From NCBI GenBank assembly GCA_036498905.1, contig DASYER010000077.1, positions 1 through 64,000 of the forward strand: a stretch of DNA of 64,000 bases. The letters run 5' to 3'. This document shows, piece by piece, positions 24,150-34,449 of the stretch (its first letter is position 1; every line of letters begins with the position of its first letter). This DNA is from DAIDKA01 sp036498905. GTDB lineage: Bacteria > Pseudomonadota > Gammaproteobacteria > Steroidobacterales > Steroidobacteraceae. The position numbers were made by a program, and so were the translations under genes. The notes under the pieces are model-generated. The model was not told where the DNA came from and did not search any database. It worked only from the letters and a program-made list of their open reading frames with translations.

Positions 24150-27100
24150 TCATTGCGACTTCTGGCCCTGGCGCTTCAGGCAGTCGACATCGCTCGCCTT
24201 GCACACATCCTCACCGAAGCCCTCCACGAACACATCCAGCCAGTTCAGCGCCGCATCTGCTACGGGCGTCGCGCTCGCCCTGCGGTTTGCGTTTTCCTGC
24301 ACGTTGTCAGAGGAAGACTGACTGGCGCTACTGCCGATCGCGCTGGCCGCGGACAGGCTGGCTCCCAAGCCGCTCGCTTCCACCGGCACACCGACCGAAA
24401 CACCGCTGACCTTGATGTTGCTGGCACCCAGGACCGCGGTGGCGGCGATGGTCAGATTGCCGGCCACGATACCGGCGTCATTGGCATTGACGACGCCGTT
24501 GGGCGCGTACAGATCGACATCGCCCGCCGCGACACCCGGCGTAGTCGCCAGAGTCTGGATACCTGAACCCGTAAGCGCTGCCGGGAAGACCACTGTCGGA
24601 ACGCCGTTGACATACGTGATTGTCGGCGGAGGTGCGGAGATGGCGGTCTTGGCACCGCGACCCGCATCGATGTTCCCGAAACTGGACCAAACGAGGATGT
24701 TGCCACCATCTGCCGCAAAGACGCGCGACAGGTTGACCTCAAAATCCCCGTACGTGTAGGCGTTCACATCACCCACGGACTGCGCAACGAGGCCCAGCTG
24801 CGAGGGATCCTTGCTCACACCAAACGATGCCGGAATCGTGGCCAGCCCGGCATTCACCAGTCCGCCAGGGGCGAACAGATTGATGCCGCCGCCATCCAGA
24901 GTGTAGATGCGGGAGAAGTACAATGAAATATCGCCCGCATACGGATTGGTTTGTCCCTTGGCGGGCAGACCGCCCGCGAACAAGGCGTCAATCGCCGCGT
25001 AGCCACGGGAGAAATCATTGTGATTCGGACCGGCAGGTGCTGCGGCTCGACCAGAGGAGCGCAACTCATCAAAGAATAGGGTCTGCAGCAGCGGCTGTTG
25101 TTCCACGCTGGGAAGGACTTCAAACCCAGCCAATGCCTGTGCCGCGGTCGGTGATCCGCCAAGGTAGGGCTGCATGTAGGCAATCAGCTCGCTGTTGTAC
25201 GCGGTGGAATTGACCAGATAATCCTGGATGAATGTCGCATACGCCCCGTTCGTCTGGGTCGCCACGTCGCCGACGCCGGCCTCGACTTCCACCGATGCGC
25301 CGCTCGCAACCAGGCCGGTGTTCGCAAGGTTGCCGCGCGAAGTAATGCCACCGGAGGTGCCGAGATTCACGTTGCCCCCGGCCGCCATATCAAAGGTTCC
25401 GGGGCCATCGACATAGAGATTGGCTTGGGAGGCTGCGATGGTTCCACTCACACCGCGCACCAACGGATAGACGATATTGCGGCCCGCGAGCACCGCCGAG
25501 ACGTCGTTGGGCTGAAGGTTCGTGAAGGTCGCGGACAGGTTCGTCACATCCTCGCCAGCCTGAATGATCGCGGGCGCCGAAAAGAACAGCTGCGTGGCGA
25601 TCTGGTCGTTGGCTGCCACGTCGCCCGTCAGGGCCGTGATATGCGATACCGTGGAGTCAGGCGTGTTGCCCGTCAGGTGCACGGGCGTGGAGGCATCCTG
25701 GATGACGCCGACGAAGGAGTCCAGGATGCTCATCTGCTCAGCTACGTTCAAATAGCTGATCTGTGGGCTTTCCGGCGTCGGCAAAAGGGCCGGATCAGAA
25801 TTGGATTCGATGAGTTCAAAGATGCCTGAATTGGCGTTCGCACCCAGCAGCACATCGTCAAAGGCCAGTAAATTCAGACTGCCGTTGGCTTCGGGATACA
25901 AAGTCATGGTGTTGTCCAGCATGATGCTGCCGCGCAGGGATTCGACCGATACCGTGCCGGGATAGAGGCGGAACGCCGAGGCGCCCATCGGATCGGCCGA
26001 GAACGACGCAAGGTTTGGATCGTAATTCAGCGACTTGTAGGTGCCGACGAGTGCGCTGGCGGAACTGGTGTCGTTGAGCAGCTGCGCGTTCCCAGTCAGC
26101 GTCTGCAACGACACTGAGGAGTCAGATGAATAAGTCGAAAAATACGAGTAGTTATTGCCGCGCGCCGGACCCTGGCCAGTACTCTGGGGTAGCAAGGTAG
26201 GAGTGCCGACTCCCGCCAGCGTGGCGCCGGCGCGCCCGGCCAGAGTGACCTGCGCGTCACCGAGCAGAATCATGGGATACAGGCCGGAAACCGTCGGACT
26301 TTCGGTGATTTCGTGGCCCGCCACCGCGACTGCCGCGCCATTGCCCACATATAGATTGCCTCCGGCGATGTCGTGGCCCGCGAACTCGCTGATGTTGCCG
26401 GTGTTCAGAATCTGCAGTTGGCTCAACGCCGGGGTCAGACCGCCGGTCTGCAGGCCGATGGTCGGGATGCTGACTCCCAGATCGTTGATGTCGTGGCCCG
26501 CCGTGACCGTTATATTGCCGCCGCCGAGTGCACCCACTCCCTGCTCGAAGTCGGCGAAATTCACGGTCCACGCGGGAGCATTGTTGCTGTTGCCCACGCG
26601 CCATAACCAGGCAGTCACCAGGTCCGGGCTGACGGCGCCAACCACATCATTGCCGGCGCTGATGCTGACGTCACCACCCTCAGTCGGATACAAGGCGCCG
26701 CCGAGCTGCCCCGCCCTGCGGAAGCTCGTGCCGCCGTCGGCAACACCGGCGGTGTAGATCACCGAATCCAGATTTGTGAGCACGACGTTGTCGGCGGCGG
26801 CTATATCGATACTGCCGGTGCCGGTGCGGATCGCAGTCATACCACTGCCCGAAGTGGCGGGATGGCCGGCGGCGACCGTGAGCGATCCGGATCCGGTGGA
26901 ATTGACCGCCATCACGTCGCTGGAGCCCAGATCCGCGCCTGCGATCAGCCGGTATGACCAGGACGGGGTCGTCGCGCTCAATACGTAGGCCGCCGCACCG
27001 CTGGTCCCGGTGAATCCATCACTGAGCGAGGCCTTGATATTGAGATCGCCGCTCGAGCGCAGCGTCAGTACGCCCGGTGCGCCGTTGAAGCGCCACTGGC

Positions 27101-30100
27101 TTAAGTCCCACGCCGAAGTGAGGGTCAGCGCCTGACTGGAGTCGATCTCGATACCGGGAACGATCTGCGGCGCGGGGCCTTTGATGCTGCCGAGTGCCTG
27201 CAGCAACGCGGGCGCGGTTGCCATGAACGCGCTCGCATCGGCGTAGTACTGGGATGATGTCGACACGTCTGCAGCGCCCAGAGTGCCGCTAGTATTCGTG
27301 TATGCCTTGTAGCCCTCGAGCGTCACCGAGTTCAGGTTCTGGAGATTGCCGGCCAGCATGAGTTGCGGAGACGCGCCGGTCAGACTCGACAGCGCACCCT
27401 GCGATTCGCGGATCCACAACCCACCATCGGCCGCCGACTGCAAGGCGACGCCCGAGCTGTAGGCCTCAATGGTAGCGCCGCCGGATACGAATACGCCGCC
27501 CCGCACCGTCGCAAGCTCGATTTCACCATTCATATCGCCTGCGGAAGTCGGCCGCGCATCCAGCGTGCCGTTCACAGTCACATCGTTCAGTGCAGACAGC
27601 GTGATCGCACCACCCGCAGGGGCGTTGCTGGTGATCGTGCCTTCCACATCGATCGACCCGGCATCGGCACTGAGGTTGATTGATCGTCCGTCAATGGCCG
27701 AATTCGATCCGGCAGGTATAAGCAGGTCTCCCGCACCGCGCTGGCGCACATTCCAGTTGCCACTGAAGCCGCCCGCCGCCAGCGATGACTCCAACGCCGC
27801 AAAATTTCCGAGCGACTGGCCATCAAGCGTCACATTGGCGTCACGGCCGGAGAGCGCGCCCAGCAGATTCAATGCGCCGTTTGGCGCCGACACTGACAGC
27901 GTGCCGGCATCGGCCGCCGCATCATCCAAGGCTGCGACACTGATGGCAGAGCCGGCCTGCGCTATCACCGAGCCCTGTTGGCTGTGCAGGCCGAGGCTGC
28001 CGCCTGGCGAGGGCACGGTGACCGAACCGAAGCTGGTGTTGACTCCGCTGAGATCTATGTTGGCGGTGGCGCCCAGCGACACATCTCCCGTGGTCGCGGT
28101 AAGGCTCAGCACGCCCGAATGCAGCTGCGCGGCGGCATCGAATGCGATGGCCTGCGCGGTGACGGAAACGGTGGCTCCGAGGGGTTCCTGCGTCGGCTGC
28201 GTCACGGTGGCCGGCTGCGCAGCGGGCTTGAAGCTGAAATTGCCGCTCGCTGAGATGGTGCGATTCACGCCGGAGTCCGCGCTGAGCAGCGCGGCGGACA
28301 GATCCAGATCGCCCGTCACATTCAGCGCGTCCGCCGCGCCCGAGCCTGAGATATTGAGCAGTCCTTGGGCCGCGATTGCGGTATCCGTGAAACCGGACAC
28401 GCCGAGCGTCCCGCCCTTGAGCGTCACCGAACCGGCGTTCATGGTGAGCGTACCGCTCCCGCTCCCACTGCCCGACACCGGGGATTCGGTACCCGTCAGC
28501 GTCAGCATATTGCCGGCGGAGATGCTCACCGGCGAGGTGCCTGAACCTTGCAGGCTGCCGGTCGTGAGGCTGATGTTGCTGCCGGACAGATTGGCTCCGT
28601 CTCCGAACACGATGGCGCCATCACTCGCAAGCGACAGGTTCGCCACGCCCAGACTGTTCAACACCGCGGTCGGCAGCGCGATGCCGCCCGTGACGCCATT
28701 CGGCACGGCCCCGAGATTGATCTGCGGGCCGGACAAGTCAAGAGATCCGCCGGCCAGTTGCAGCGTACCGCCCAGTGCTGCGTTCCGAGCCGCATCGATC
28801 TCCAGCGTGCCGCCCTTGGCATTCACCACGGATCCGGCGAGCAGATTCACATCACCGCTCAGCCCCGTGGCGGAGGTGCGGGTAATCACCGAATCCCCGG
28901 CGGCGGCAACACGCAGTAGCGCGCCATCGCCGGAAACCTGGATCGCTGCATCGGGCTGGGGCAGGCTGCCACTGGCACCGACCGTCGCGCCGCTATCCAC
29001 CGTCACCGAGTTGCTCGCCGCAAGCAGCAATTCCGGCGCGCTGACCGAGGCGCCCGTCGCGACCTCGACCGTGGACGACTGGGTTGAAATCTGCACGGCT
29101 GCGGGGGATTGCGACCGCAGCCCGCCAACCAGGATGGACTCTGCACCCAGCTGACTTAGAGAATTCGCATCGAGATCCAAAACTCCGGCCTCGGGAGCCG
29201 GCGCCGAGGCGCCGTCCACCACGCGGATTGCGCTGCTGGTGATGTCCAGATCGGCACCGCGACCACCGCTGCCGGGGGTTGCCTCCAGGGAGGCATTCAA
29301 GGACAGCTGATTGCTGGCGATGAAAGCCAGATAGCCCGCATCCTGCGGCAGTCGCTGCGCCGTGACGTCGGCGGCGCTTGCCTGGCTGGTGAAGAAACTG
29401 TTGGCGCCGCTGAGAGTGTACTGCGCCAGATTCTGTACGGCCGTGCCGGGCTGCACGTCGAATCCCGAGGCGCGCGATGCACCCAGGGCCGTACCGGCAT
29501 AGCCGAGCGTCCCGGAAACGACGTACGAGCCATCCGGCTGTGCAATCGATTGACCGGGGCTCAAATCCTGGTACCCCGATTCGGGCGTGACGTAGTAAGC
29601 GCCCGGCAACAGCGCATAGCGTGCCGGCAATACCGCATAGGTGCCCGCGGCGATGCCGCCGCCGCCGGCAAGTGTAATGCTCTGGTTGGCTGCGATACCG
29701 GCACCGGACGAGTAGTACGGATCCGTCGGCGCAAACTGCAGCGCAGCGGCAGGCACGATGGCAAAGCCGCCGGCGACACTTCCGGATCCGGCCAGGACAT
29801 CCACGGTTCCGGTCGGACCCGGTACGAATTCCGTCGCGAGCAGATCCCCGCCACCTTTGACATCGACCTTGGCACTACTGGCGATGGTGATCGAGGCGCC
29901 CAGCAGTTCCACGGTCTGCGACGGCAACGGAATGCCGTCGGTGCCGTAGACCAGCGTCCCGGTGCCGACAGGGTACACCCAGTCGAATCCGCCCTGTGTC
30001 GTCCCGAACGGAATGATCGCGCCATCGGCGCTGGTGGAGGTCACGCTGCCATCGGCCAGTACGATATCGGCAGCATTCATTGAGATGCCGCCAATGGGTG

Positions 30101-33100
30101 CGCGTACGGTGCCGCCCTGCTCGATCTGCGCCGCGTTGAAACTCAGCGAGCCGCCGGCCGACAGCAGCAATGCGGGGGCGGTGCCGCCCGCCTGGTGGAT
30201 GTCGATATTGTCCGTACCGCCGGCACCAGCGGTGAACGCAAAGTCGGTCAGAGTCGCGGGATAAATCTGCTGCGCGGTGAGATCCAGATTACCCGATGTC
30301 ACTAGTGACCCCTGGCTCTGTGGGGCAGGCGTACTGCCCGGGGACGGCGGCAGCTGGACACCGATGGCACGGATGTCGCCCGTTGAGTTCAGTACCACCG
30401 AATCGAAGCCGCTCAGCGCCACGGTCCCGGTGAGATCGATCATCGCACTGTTGACCTGCAAGATGCCGGTACCGGTGTGCGGAGTCGTAGTGAAGGTTTG
30501 AGTGTTAGGCGTGGACTGGCCGAGCGATACGTAGGGCGCGCCGATGACGGCCGTGCCACCCGTAGATAGGATATTTGCCGCATCCAACGTGAGTGAACGC
30601 CCGACGTTCAGGGTCACATTGCCGTCAAACTGAATCGCGCCCGCCAACGGTGTACCAAGCACGCCATCAAGGCTCACGATCTTAAGAGTGACGGCGTCAA
30701 ACCCAGCTGCATTCAAGGCAGACCCTGATACCACGGCCTTACCGTCATATGTTGTGGGCAGTGCGCTGCCGGCGCCAATGGCAACGGGTGTTGTGGAGGT
30801 GGTGACATCGATCAACAGCCGCGCGAAATTGAAGCCAGCCGACGGATCGGCTGCTCCCGCGCCGAAATTCGAGAAGTCCGGAGCGAAGTAGCGCATGTTG
30901 TCGTCAAGGGTAAGCGCAAAGCTGCCCCCAGCTACCTTACCGGAACTGCCGGAGGCACCATACATGGTGCCGCTCAGGAGCACGCTCTCGGCCGCCTGTA
31001 CATTCAGGCTGCCACCCGCCGAGCCCACCAGTGTCGGCTTGTAACTGGTAATTCCCGCGCTATTGACACTGGGAAGATCCAGCATCCCCGAGGTGCCCGA
31101 CACATCGATCAGCGATCCGGGTTCGGTCTCCACGCTCCCACGCAATGCCGTCAAGGACACCGTGCCGCCTGCAAGCACACTGCCCTGTGTGTTGCCGGCA
31201 TCGTTCGCTATAGCCTGTACGGTGCCAGCCACGTTCAATACCGCATCCGGCCCGATCCATATCTGGTAATTCGGTACATAGCTCGGCTCAGACAGATTGG
31301 CATTCAGGTTCATCGCGATGTTGCCGCCGGGGACCACGATGCTCGCATCGTCCAGCACAGTCGTATCACTGCCAAGCGTCAGGCTTCCGGTCGGGTCCAG
31401 CAGGATGGATGAGCCCTTCTCGAGCACCAACCCGGTCGTGTTGGCGAAGGTCTGGGACGTCACGCCACCGGTGTTGGGCGGCGGCGCATACTGCGCCGAG
31501 AAGGCCAGATTTACCGGCTGGCGCTGCAGATCGGGCAAAGTCCCGAGCGTGGCCACCGCGGACAGGGACGCGGCCGAGGGCGACAGCAGATTTGTCACAA
31601 TGTAGTTGCGCTGCACAGGCTGCAGCGAAGTCGCGGCGGCGAGGTCGATGCCGCCCACATTGGAGCTGAGCGAGTACGAGGCGAAACCTCCGGTGTTGAA
31701 GAATCCAGGGGCCAACGTCACCGTCCCCATGCCGCTCGTCTGCGCGCAGGCACCAGCGGCAGTAATGCAGAATGCGCTAGCGACGAGCGACAGGCTGCCG
31801 CCCTCGCTCATTCCGTTGCCTATGAGCGTCGCGCCCAGATTCAACTCAGCCGGCACCACCATGACGGAATTGTCGGCCGCCACCGAAACATGGATGCTGC
31901 CGGCGCTCCCCGCGATCAACTTGCCGCTGGCCGTTTGCTGGGCTCCGCCGGAGACGTCGACCGTCGCACCCGCGGACAGGGTTAGGGTATCCTTCACAGC
32001 ACCGTTGCCTGCGGCGAGCGTCACACTGCCGCCATTGATGCTAAGTGCCGTGGTGGGTTGCGTCGGAGTTACAAGCGGGTTGTCGTTCACCCAGGTGCCT
32101 GCAACATCAATCGAGGCGGTCGGCTCAAGAGTGAGACTGGTTGGGGCCAATTCGAAGAGCTGCGTCGGCACCACCTGCAGGGACACCGCGGCTCCGGGCC
32201 CCTGGATCCTGCCTGCGATATCGATGCTCGAGGCCAGCGCCGTGAGGCTGCCGCCGACCGGCAGCCGCAGGTCGATACCGGCGGGAAGGTCAATAGCGCC
32301 ATTGGCCTGCAAGTTGATACGGCCAGCCGCACCGGCACCGATCAGTGCCGGATTGAGTGACATAGCGGTCAGATCGGTGGGCCAGGGATCAGCCAAGGGG
32401 TCAAACGGTGTCGCATCCTGCTCAAGAGTCGGCAACACAGGTGTGGAACTGAACACAATCGACGGAACGATCAGATCCGAGGGAGTGAAGGGGATTGCGA
32501 CTGGAACGGCCGAGCCGATTTGAAGTGCACCGGGTTCTGGCAGTTCGTCAAAAGGCCGGACAATCTGGCTCACCGCCAGCGCCGTCGGCGGTTTGCGCTG
32601 ATAAGGGCCAATCTGGGTTGCCGCGGTCAGCGTGCCGTCGAATAGCAGGTGGGGCGCGGTCAACACCAGAGAACCGGCATCGGCTCCCTGAACGTAGGCT
32701 GATTGGAACTGGCCTTGGCCGTTACCGTAAATTCCTGTGTACGTGGTGGTCACGCCCCAGCGCGGGTCGGTATTGGTGAAGCTCGTGGTGTTCGCGATAC
32801 CGGTGTAGATCACATTCGGATTGGCATTGGTGACATTGATCACCTGCCCGTTCGCCGTAAGCAGCGATGAAGTGTTGAGGAAGCCGGCCTGATAGTTGCT
32901 CGCCCCGCCCGAAACATTGATCTTGGCGTTGCCGACAATCACATCGCCGGTGGATTGCAGCGTGACAGTGCCACCGGACTCGTTGCGCGCCTGGACACCG
33001 CGCTGAATAGTGGCCAGATCTCCCGTCAGGTCGGCGAGCGGAGTTCCCACCCACTGCGTGCCGTCCGCAGCGGTGCCGTACTGGCGCACGTCCACGGTCA

Positions 33101-34439
33101 CGGATTGGCTGCGCAGAGGCCCGTTGCGCTGCAGCGGATCATCGGCGAGCTCGCTGCCGCGAAGTTCGACGGTGAGCGTGTTGGCGGACATTGGAAGAGT
33201 CGCGGTCGCTCCCGAGACGTCAATACCCGAGCCGTCCGCCATGTAGATTCGGGCACCGTCCGAGATCGAACTCGAGGGCGCCACGGATGGATCAGTGGCG
33301 CTGACGACGCCATTGGATGAGGCGGCGACGAGGACGTCCCCCGAAGTGGCCACGACATGAGCACCGCTGCCGAAATCGATGGTGTATCCCTGCAGATCCA
33401 CGGTAGATTTTTGCTGTACCGTCTGATCCACGGCCTGGCTGGTATCCGTTGGATCAAGCGGCGCCTCCGTGAGGCTGTTGGCACCAAGCGTCAAGGTCCC
33501 GGCCGTCGCGCGGTCGGCCGCGATCAGTTTGATGGTGCCGTTGGCGCGGACCGCGGTGTTGGCCGAGATCAGCCCCTGCTGGTTTACCATCAGGCCAACG
33601 AGCGTCACGTTGCCGCGCTGGGCCACGATTTGCCCCACAAGCTGCGCGGGGTCCGTAACTTGAGCGTTGGATGCGGTCCCGTTCGTCACGTTACCGCCGG
33701 CATCCACGGCCACTGTCAGCCCGCGGACGTTGGGATCGGAGCTGGTGGCAAGATAGATTGCTTCACCCGCGGCGAGAATGCTTTGGCCATCCGGTGTGTT
33801 GATTGAACCCTGGTTGGTGACATTGGGTGCAAACAGGAAAATCTGCCCATTGGTTGAATTGAGCGTCGCACCCTGGGCGACGGTGACATTGCCGCTGGAC
33901 AGGGCGACGCCATTGGCGTCGATAAACTGAACGAATGACGGCGACGTGGGTTCGCCATTCACTGACGTTGCAATCCCGTTGCTGACGGCGTTCTGGGTGA
34001 GATTCAGCGATGAAGCGACCAGACCGCCGACGTTCACCTGGGCGCCGCTGCCGAACAGGATGCCATTCTGATTCAGCAGGTAGATGCGGCCATTGGCGGT
34101 GAGCGAGCCGAAGATTTGGCTGGGCGAGCCTTGGAATATATTGTTGATCGCCAGGGACGTGGCACTGGGCTGAACGAAGTTGACGCTGTTGCCGCTGGCG
34201 ATGTTGAAGCTTTGCCAGTTGAGGATGGCGTTTGGGGTTGACTGGTTCACGGTCAGCTTGGTGCCAAGCTGCGTGGCCGTCACGGAGCCGCCGGTGACCC
34301 ACGCCGTGCCGCCGCAGGAGGATGAAATGCAGGGCACGGGCAGATTCGCCCCGAGTACCGGCATGCCGATGCCGAAGCCCAGGGTGTACAGGGCCGAACG
34401 ATGCAGGCCCGCGGTGCCGAATCGATTTCGCTTGCGCAT
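24150..34439 (-). CDS. Giant two-partner-secretion exoprotein (filamentous haemagglutinin type, DUF3739)
   Basis: About 3429 residues. The start at 34439 follows an AGAGGT ribosome site and gives an N-terminus suited to a long signal peptide. The TPS secretion domain (~35-290) contains NQNGILFGSGAQVNVGGLV, the hallmark of TpsA proteins. The middle is a very long beta-helix-like region of Gly/Ser/Val repeats with few Cys or Lys. Near residue 3247 onward lies ILVWSSFGNIDAGRGAKTAIS, typical of the DUF3739 C-terminal region of FHA-family proteins annotated with the VreARI system. It is probably exported to the cell surface as an adhesin or matrix protein by the TpsB gene 10 nt upstream. Confidence 0.93.
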   Translation of the reverse strand: MRKRNRFGTAGLHRSALYTLGFGIGMPVLGANLPVPCISSSCGGTAWVTGGSVTATQLGTKLTVNQSTPNAILNWQSFNIASGNSVNFVQPSATSLAINNIFQGSPSQIFGSLTANGRIYLLNQNGILFGSGAQVNVGGLVASSLNLTQNAVSNGIATSVNGEPTSPSFVQFIDANGVALSSGNVTVAQGATLNSTNGQIFLFAPNVTNQGSINTPDGQSILAAGEAIYLATSSDPNVRGLTVAVDAGGNVTNGTASNAQVTDPAQLVGQIVAQRGNVTLVGLMVNQQGLISANTAVRANGTIKLIAADRATAGTLTLGANSLTEAPLDPTDTSQAVDQTVQQKSTVDLQGYTIDFGSGAHVVATSGDVLVAASSNGVVSATDPSVAPSSSISDGARIYMADGSGIDVSGATATLPMSANTLTVELRGSELADDPLQRNGPLRSQSVTVDVRQYGTAADGTQWVGTPLADLTGDLATIQRGVQARNESGGTVTLQSTGDVIVGNAKINVSGGASNYQAGFLNTSSLLTANGQVINVTNANPNVIYTGIANTTSFTNTDPRWGVTTTYTGIYGNGQGQFQSAYVQGADAGSLVLTAPHLLFDGTLTAATQIGPYQRKPPTALAVSQIVRPFDELPEPGALQIGSAVPVAIPFTPSDLIVPSIVFSSTPVLPTLEQDATPFDPLADPWPTDLTAMSLNPALIGAGAAGRINLQANGAIDLPAGIDLRLPVGGSLTALASSIDIAGRIQGPGAAVSLQVVPTQLFELAPTSLTLEPTASIDVAGTWVNDNPLVTPTQPTTALSINGGSVTLAAGNGAVKDTLTLSAGATVDVSGGAQQTASGKLIAGSAGSIHVSVAADNSVMVVPAELNLGATLIGNGMSEGGSLSLVASAFCITAAGACAQTSGMGTVTLAPGFFNTGGFASYSLSSNVGGIDLAAATSLQPVQRNYIVTNLLSPSAASLSAVATLGTLPDLQRQPVNLAFSAQYAPPPNTGGVTSQTFANTTGLVLEKGSSILLDPTGSLTLGSDTTVLDDASIVVPGGNIAMNLNANLSEPSYVPNYQIWIGPDAVLNVAGTVQAIANDAGNTQGSVLAGGTVSLTALRGSVETEPGSLIDVSGTSGMLDLPSVNSAGITSYKPTLVGSAGGSLNVQAAESVLLSGTMYGASGSSGKVAGGSFALTLDDNMRYFAPDFSNFGAGAADPSAGFNFARLLIDVTTSTTPVAIGAGSALPTTYDGKAVVSGSALNAAGFDAVTLKIVSLDGVLGTPLAGAIQFDGNVTLNVGRSLTLDAANILSTGGTAVIGAPYVSLGQSTPNTQTFTTTPHTGTGILQVNSAMIDLTGTVALSGFDSVVLNSTGDIRAIGVQLPPSPGSTPAPQSQGSLVTSGNLDLTAQQIYPATLTDFAFTAGAGGTDNIDIHQAGGTAPALLLSAGGSLSFNAAQIEQGGTVRAPIGGISMNAADIVLADGSVTSTSADGAIIPFGTTQGGFDWVYPVGTGTLVYGTDGIPLPSQTVELLGASITIASSAKVDVKGGGDLLATEFVPGPTGTVDVLAGSGSVAGGFAIVPAAALQFAPTDPYYSSGAGIAANQSITLAGGGGIAAGTYAVLPARYALLPGAYYVTPESGYQDLSPGQSIAQPDGSYVVSGTLGYAGTALGASRASGFDVQPGTAVQNLAQYTLSGANSFFTSQASAADVTAQRLPQDAGYLAFIASNQLSLNASLEATPGSGGRGADLDITSSAIRVVDGASAPAPEAGVLDLDANSLSQLGAESILVGGLRSQSPAAVQISTQSSTVEVATGASVSAPELLLAASNSVTVDSGATVGASGSLPQPDAAIQVSGDGALLRVAAAGDSVITRTSATGLSGDVNLLAGSVVNAKGGTLEIDAARNAALGGTLQLAGGSLDLSGPQINLGAVPNGVTGGIALPTAVLNSLGVANLSLASDGAIVFGDGANLSGSNISLTTGSLQGSGTSPVSISAGNMLTLTGTESPVSGSGSGSGTLTMNAGSVTLKGGTLGVSGFTDTAIAAQGLLNISGSGAADALNVTGDLDLSAALLSADSGVNRTISASGNFSFKPAAQPATVTQPTQEPLGATVSVTAQAIAFDAAAQLHSGVLSLTATTGDVSLGATANIDLSGVNTSFGSVTVPSPGGSLGLHSQQGSVIAQAGSAISVAALDDAAADAGTLSVSAPNGALNLLGALSGRDANVTLDGQSLGNFAALESSLAAGGFSGNWNVRQRGAGDLLIPAGSNSAIDGRSINLSADAGSIDVEGTITSNAPAGGAITLSALNDVTVNGTLDARPTSAGDMNGEIELATVRGGVFVSGGATIEAYSSGVALQSAADGGLWIRESQGALSSLTGASPQLMLAGNLQNLNSVTLEGYKAYTNTSGTLGAADVSTSSQYYADASAFMATAPALLQALGSIKGPAPQIVPGIEIDSSQALTLTSAWDLSQWRFNGAPGVLTLRSSGDLNIKASLSDGFTGTSGAAAYVLSATTPSWSYRLIAGADLGSSDVMAVNSTGSGSLTVAAGHPATSGSGMTAIRTGTGSIDIAAADNVVLTNLDSVIYTAGVADGGTSFRRAGQLGGALYPTEGGDVSISAGNDVVGAVSPDLVTAWLWRVGNSNNAPAWTVNFADFEQGVGALGGGNITVTAGHDINDLGVSIPTIGLQTGGLTPALSQLQILNTGNISEFAGHDIAGGNLYVGNGAAVAVAGHEITESPTVSGLYPMILLGDAQVTLAGRAGATLAGVGTPTLLPQSTGQGPARGNNYSYFSTYSSDSSVSLQTLTGNAQLLNDTSSASALVGTYKSLNYDPNLASFSADPMGASAFRLYPGTVSVESLRGSIMLDNTMTLYPEANGSLNLLAFDDVLLGANANSGIFELIESNSDPALLPTPESPQISYLNVAEQMSILDSFVGVIQDASTPVHLTGNTPDSTVSHITALTGDVAANDQIATQLFFSAPAIIQAGEDVTNLSATFTNLQPNDVSAVLAGRNIVYPLVRGVSGTIAASQANLYVDGPGTFDMAAGGNVNLGTSGGITSRGNLANTGLVASGASVEVEAGVGDVATQTNGAYATFIQDYLVNSTAYNSELIAYMQPYLGGSPTAAQALAGFEVLPSVEQQPLLQTLFFDELRSSGRAAAPAGPNHNDFSRGYAAIDALFAGGLPAKGQTNPYAGDISLYFSRIYTLDGGGINLFAPGGLVNAGLATIPASFGVSKDPSQLGLVAQSVGDVNAYTYGDFEVNLSRVFAADGGNILVWSSFGNIDAGRGAKTAISAPPPTITYVNGVPTVVFPAALTGSGIQTLATTPGVAAGDVDLYAPNGVVNANDAGIVAGNLTIAATAVLGASNIKVSGVSVGVPVEASGLGASLSAASAIGSSASQSSSDNVQENANRRASATPVADAALNWLDVFVEGFGEDVCKASDVDCLKRQGQKSQ

Positions 34440-34449
34440 GCGTATACCT

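Noticed and set aside
27469..29154. 561-codon forward frame inside the TpsA gene
   Set aside because: It is an antisense shadow of the Gly/Ser/Val repeat region; its Ser/Pro/Ala composition follows from that.
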